From the NCBI GenBank assembly GCA_029204225.1, contig CM055095.1, positions 29,906,414 through 29,970,413 on the forward strand: 64,000 nt of DNA, in the 5' to 3' direction. Below the pieces are notes generated by a model. That model ran no database searches. It worked only from the letters and a program-made list of their open reading frames with translations, and was not told the origin of the DNA. How positions within the stretch are numbered: position 1 is the first letter of the stretch; each line of letters opens with the position of its first letter. The position numbers and the translations under genes are program-made. The DNA is from Diphasiastrum complanatum. Taxonomy: Eukaryota > Streptophyta > Lycopodiopsida > Lycopodiales > Lycopodiaceae. Below, in pieces: positions 60,393 through 64,000 of this stretch.

Positions 60393-60514
60393 GAAAGATT
60401 CAACAGATTCATAAACAATACTACAGAAATTGATCAGATATTGGCTCGTCGACTTGAGATGCTATAATCCTTTGAAAAGCCTGACTGATAATGTTAGTCG
60501 AGAGTTAGAGCTTA

Positions 60515-60521
60515 ATTTATA
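60515..60521 (-). promoter_or_regulatory. TATA box of the glycine-rich protein gene
   Basis: On the minus strand TATAAAT (60521 to 60515) lies 123 bp before the first ATG at 60392. This would give a leader of about 95 bases. It is inferred from position and sequence. Confidence 0.6.
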
Positions 60522-60689
60522 CCACCTCGCTCGGTCTCGCTCGCTGCAATTTCCTCCAGGCTGCTCCACTAAGACTCCACAACCTAATCGTCTAGATCTT
60601 CTGGCCCTACAATACACAAAATTCTCGATGAATCATCATCATCTGGGGCTTGAGGCGCAGTTGATACACCAGCGCTAGCATAGCAAGGA

Positions 60690-60772
60690 GACGCTAAAAT
60701 ATCTTTTCAAGGCCTTTCCACTCAAATATCTTCCTCGACACTAAAATATCTTTTCAAGGCCTTTCCACTCAT
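60690..60772. repeat. ~33-bp tandem duplication
   Basis: CTAAAATATCTTTTCAAGGC and the following CTTTCCACTCA occur twice, at about 60693 and 60740, with a 47-bp period and no mismatch seen. It lies upstream of the glycine-rich protein gene promoter. Confidence 0.85.
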
Positions 60773-61010
60773 TTTTGTCTAAGGACTATTGGCATTCGCA
60801 TCTTCACAGCTTGGGGGAACTCAAATGCACTCCTCTCAAATGGAATCTCTACTTGAGGTCCCCCATATGCATCCGAGGACGTTTCGCTGAGGAAGGTCTT
60901 TCATCCAAGAATGGTAGCCTAAGGCAGAAGGTCCCTCCTACCATGGAACAGTCAAGGATGCGGATCTTCCTCGACATGCAGGTTTCGATGAGGTAGCCAT
61001 ATTCGTTGGT

Positions 61011-61420
61011 CTACAATTGAGTCGTACGGGTGTCTAGGAAAGGCTTAATAACACTATGGGCCACCTTATGAGATGGATTGGACCTAGGGCCAGAAACTAT
61101 CCCTACAACAACAAGGGCGGCCTCAGCCACATGCAGCTTGTGCACTACACCTTGGTACTTAACATAAAACTTCGCCTTGGCCTCATCCCAAGTGTCAAAA
61201 GCCATACTTATAGACTCCATACTGATTTTGTTTGAGGATACAGTGGTGAATGGATGCCCATCGCCTTGAGCAAGGGCTCATCAAGGGTTAACCATTCCAC
61301 CACTAATTCAGTGGTAGCCAAAGCCATGATGCTCGTCTCAGTAGGAACATCACGCTTATGCGGCATTTGGGTGATGTAGAGCTATCAATTTCATTAGAGG
61401 AAGACATGATTGAAGTAAAA
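61011..61420 (-). repeat. Dispersed repeat with coding-like similarity, copy 2
   Basis: Minus-strand frames read MPHKRDVPTETSIMALATTE, EWLTLDEPLLKAMGIHSPLY, then FDTWDEAKAKFYVKYQGVVHKL and GPRSNPSHKVAHSVIKPFLD. Part of this resembles the copy at 29745-29905. It is interrupted by frame changes. I do not recognise the family; a transposon gag-like or unknown repeat protein is possible. Confidence 0.45.
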
Positions 61421-62519
61421 GTGAGTACGAGTGTTAGCTTAGCGAGGGTTCACATTTACTATTTTGGATTTTTAAAAAAACTCACTTAAATGGTTGTTTC
61501 TGACAAATCTGAAAAACTAACTTTCACTCGTCTGACTGGAGATAGATTTGACAGAAATAGATATATGGTAGCTCAGGTGATGGTTCTTTTGGCAAATCGA
61601 AAACAAAATTCAGCTTGTTGGCGAGGGTTAAAATGAATATTTTGAAGAAACAATCTTTATTGCAAAAATTCTAATGGAATTAACTCTTGCCAAACTCATT
61701 GATAAAAAAACCATTATATTTGGAATGCTCAATAGGACTGGCGAAGGTTGGAAGAGAGGTGCTGATATTTTTGTTGAAAACTTAGAGTTTTTCATCAAAA
61801 AATTAGTCTAATCATTAGGTTTCCAAACTTGGTAAAAACTTTCATCATCAGCACATTAATTTCAACTCAAAAATGCGTATAATACTTAAGGTAAACTTTG
61901 GACTAGCAATTATGTTCTTGATCATTCTTGAACACATTTCGAATCAGTCATTGCTCATCGTTAGAATGCATGGCTTCTTTACCTCTCAATAGATGTTGTG
62001 TGGTGTGTTTTTGGTATGTGTAAAGCTAAAATCCAAGGAGAGAAATCTTGGGTGTGGACATTTCCTACCAAGACCCTTTTTGAAGCAGTGATTGATTAGA
62101 GGCTTAAAGGTTTCTTAATGCACACAAGAAACATTATCTATTGAGTGAAAATGACTATTGAATTTGATTTAGAATTAGATTCATAATATGTCTGTAGACA
62201 AAAAAATTTCTACTTGTTAAATGTCTAGAAGCTCCAACTCAAGTTCAACATGTAGTTACTCTAATATTTCAAAATGTCAACTATCCAAAAAGTTGGAATT
62301 TTTCTGGATACTTTTCCATCGAAACTTGGAATAAATGAAAGATTATGGTCAATCTAATATGAGATCAAATCTCTTGAAATATGGAGCCATCTCCAATATT
62401 ATAGAAACTCGTGAATGAAGGGTCCACCCACCTTGTGTTGTCTTGTTACTCATAGAAATTTTAGAAAAGATATCTCACAATCAAAATCTTACATAGACCT
62501 CCAGGCATTTATCAAATAA
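61421..62519. other. No recognisable content
   Basis: AT-rich sequence without motifs or repeats that I can identify. Confidence 0.45.
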
Positions 62520-62896
62520 AACATGCACATGCACACGCACACACACATGCACACGCCCACACCCACACACCAACACATTGATATGTATGTATATATACAC
62601 ACACCCACATATGTACTTAGAAAGATCATATGTCATTTTGAAAGGTCATTTCCTCTTTATATTTGACTAAGGCTTTGAAGTGTGGAAAGGCGCACGCGCG
62701 CGTACACACACACATATACACCAACACATTTATATGTATGTATGTATAAACACACCCGCATATGTACTGGGTGTGTTTATACATACATACATATAAAACA
62801 TATGTGGGTGTGTTTATACATACATACTATAAATGTGTTGGTGTGTGTGTGTGTGTATATACATATGTGGGTGTGATTATACAGACATACATATAA

Positions 62897-62934
<38 letters not shown>

Positions 62935-63115
62935 ATATGTACATATCTGGGTGTCTGTATATGTACATACATATAAATGTGTGTGTGTGTGTGTATGTAC
63001 ATATGTGGGTGTGTTTATACATACATATAAATGTGTTGGTGTGTGTGTGTACATATGTACATATGTGGGTGTCTGTATATGTACACACATATAAATGCGT
63101 GTGTATAAAATAGGT
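62520..63115. repeat. (AC)n then (TG)n microsatellite region
   Basis: AC-rich on the left (62525-62760) and TG-rich on the right (62769-63110), with interspersed ACATACATATAAA and CATATGTGGGTGTG units that repeat about five times. Strand composition flips at a 29-bp perfect inverted repeat at 62729-62797. Apparent open frames here are repeats only. Confidence 0.9.
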
Positions 63116-63423
63116 TTTATATACCTGACTTCAAAGTTTAGAAAGGTCATATCACACCTCTATATATATTTAACTAAGGCTTTGAAGTGTAGAAAGGTGA
63201 TATGTCAAACTAAAAGAGTCAAATCACTCTTCTTTCCCTAATAGATCACTATCATCAATGATGGATAGATAAGAAAGTGTCTTTGGAGTGATTAAATCAT
63301 TGTGCTTTGGATAAGACAAATCGATGCCCATTCACAATAGCTTTTTATTTCAAAATATTAATTTATATGTAATTCTCGACTCTCAATAAATCATGAAGAT
63401 TTTAGCGTGTTCCTTTAATGTTA
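63116..63423. other. No recognisable content
   Basis: A short segment (AAAGGTCATAT, CTCT-TATATTT, GACTAAGGCTTTGAAGTGT) occurs at about 62640-62690 and again at 63143-63195, flanking the microsatellite. No gene was seen. Confidence 0.4.
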
Positions 63424-63640
63424 GGTGCTCAGTTTTCCTTTCTGGTCTAGAGGCACCTCCACAAGTAGATTTTTGGTGAGCCTTCCCACCACAACTCTCA
63501 TGTGGACAACCATAAAATTTTTGACACGTAGCAAAGAAAATCACAACAAAATGTGCATGTGGATAACAAATGATGAGTTACCACATGGCACATGCATATG
63601 TTGACAAACTTGCATGTGCCACGTGGCAACTTCCATCACT
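63424..63640 (+). repeat. Dispersed non-coding repeat, copy 2, with hairpin
   Basis: This matches 58493-58625 as described there. It ends in an inverted repeat (63577-63596 with 63611-63630; 18 of 20 positions pair) containing CACGTGG. No coding content. Confidence 0.65.
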
Positions 63641-64000
63641 AGCTATCGACATGGACATTATGTTGGAGTTAATCTTCACTCTGACTATTGGGAATTCAAT
63701 TCATGAGCACTAGTATACTATGTAAGTATTCTCTCTATGCACCCAATCTTACTCACACAAGTCAAACAATTTGTGCAATACACCAACTTGAAGTAGATGC
63801 AGGATCGACTTCGTCGACGTTCACATCATCGACTTTACTGACTTGACTTCGTCGACATCGACATCTTCTCAAGGGCGAGCCAGTCGACTCAACTTACTTG
63901 ACATCTTTGATGCTCGTCGAATGTTACCATTCAAAATGGAGCTCTTGGCCATGTCACAGTTCATTTCAGTACTTTGCAGTAACTACACTACTTCACGCTC
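63641..64000. other. Window end, possible LTR piece
   Basis: TGTTGGAGTTAATCTTC at 63661 could be an LTR start. 63800-63930 has several TCGTCGAC/CATCGAC words and GACTTGACTTCGTCGAC repeats. No partner was found in the window, so this stays unassigned. Confidence 0.25.

Noticed and set aside
62682-63150. Cys/Val-rich or Thr/His-rich open frames on both strands
   Set aside because: They are translations of (TG)n/(AC)n DNA.

Overview
The window is nuclear DNA of a land plant with a large, repeat-rich genome. It has spliced protein genes with GT-AG introns, decayed Ty1/copia and Ty3/gypsy retrotransposons on both strands, hAT DNA transposon remains, and long (CT)n/(AG)n and (TG)n tracts. A plant-type fatty acid 2-hydroxylase without a cytochrome b5 domain and a probable DUF4408/DUF761 protein fit a plant nuclear genome. 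The very long intron would suit a seed-free vascular plant or a gymnosperm, but that placement is inference and the species cannot be read from the sequence.

Three host genes look intact. (1) A fatty acid 2-hydroxylase (FAH1/2-like) on the plus strand: exon 1 is at 3169-3252 and exons 2-6 are at 24032-25496. They join in frame to a 243-residue protein, so intron 1 is about 20.8 kb while the other four introns are 186-223 bp. (2) A single-exon gene at 42948-43604 (+) for a 218-residue membrane protein resembling the DUF4408/DUF761 family, with a TATA box at 42806. (3) A single-exon gene at 60392-59490 (-) for a secreted glycine-rich protein of 291-300 residues, with a TATA box at 60521-60515.

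Intron 1 of the hydroxylase is a transposon graveyard. It holds a gypsy reverse transcriptase remnant (3955-4480), two hAT transposase remnants (4839-5660 and 6330-9500) and an antisense copia element (9588-18803). A 3.8-kb gypsy element (13338-17113) is nested in the copia gag and flanked by a 5-bp target duplication. Further gypsy fragments and long terminal repeats lie at 19655-22870. The nested gypsy element has itself lost its reverse transcriptase, carries a later ~415-bp tandem duplication, and has an LTR end inserted backwards in gag.

From 25.5 to 42 kb there are only broken gypsy and copia pieces in both orientations and stretches without recognisable content. From 44.7 to 57.8 kb more copia/gypsy fragments follow, together with a 936-bp simple-repeat block that switches from CT-rich to AG-rich (54029-54964). 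The last 6 kb hold the glycine-rich gene, a dispersed repeat copied on both sides of it, and a (TG)n/(AC)n region. No retroelement here keeps a complete uninterrupted coding capacity. No tRNA, rRNA or CRISPR was seen. The three host genes show no sign of working in one pathway.
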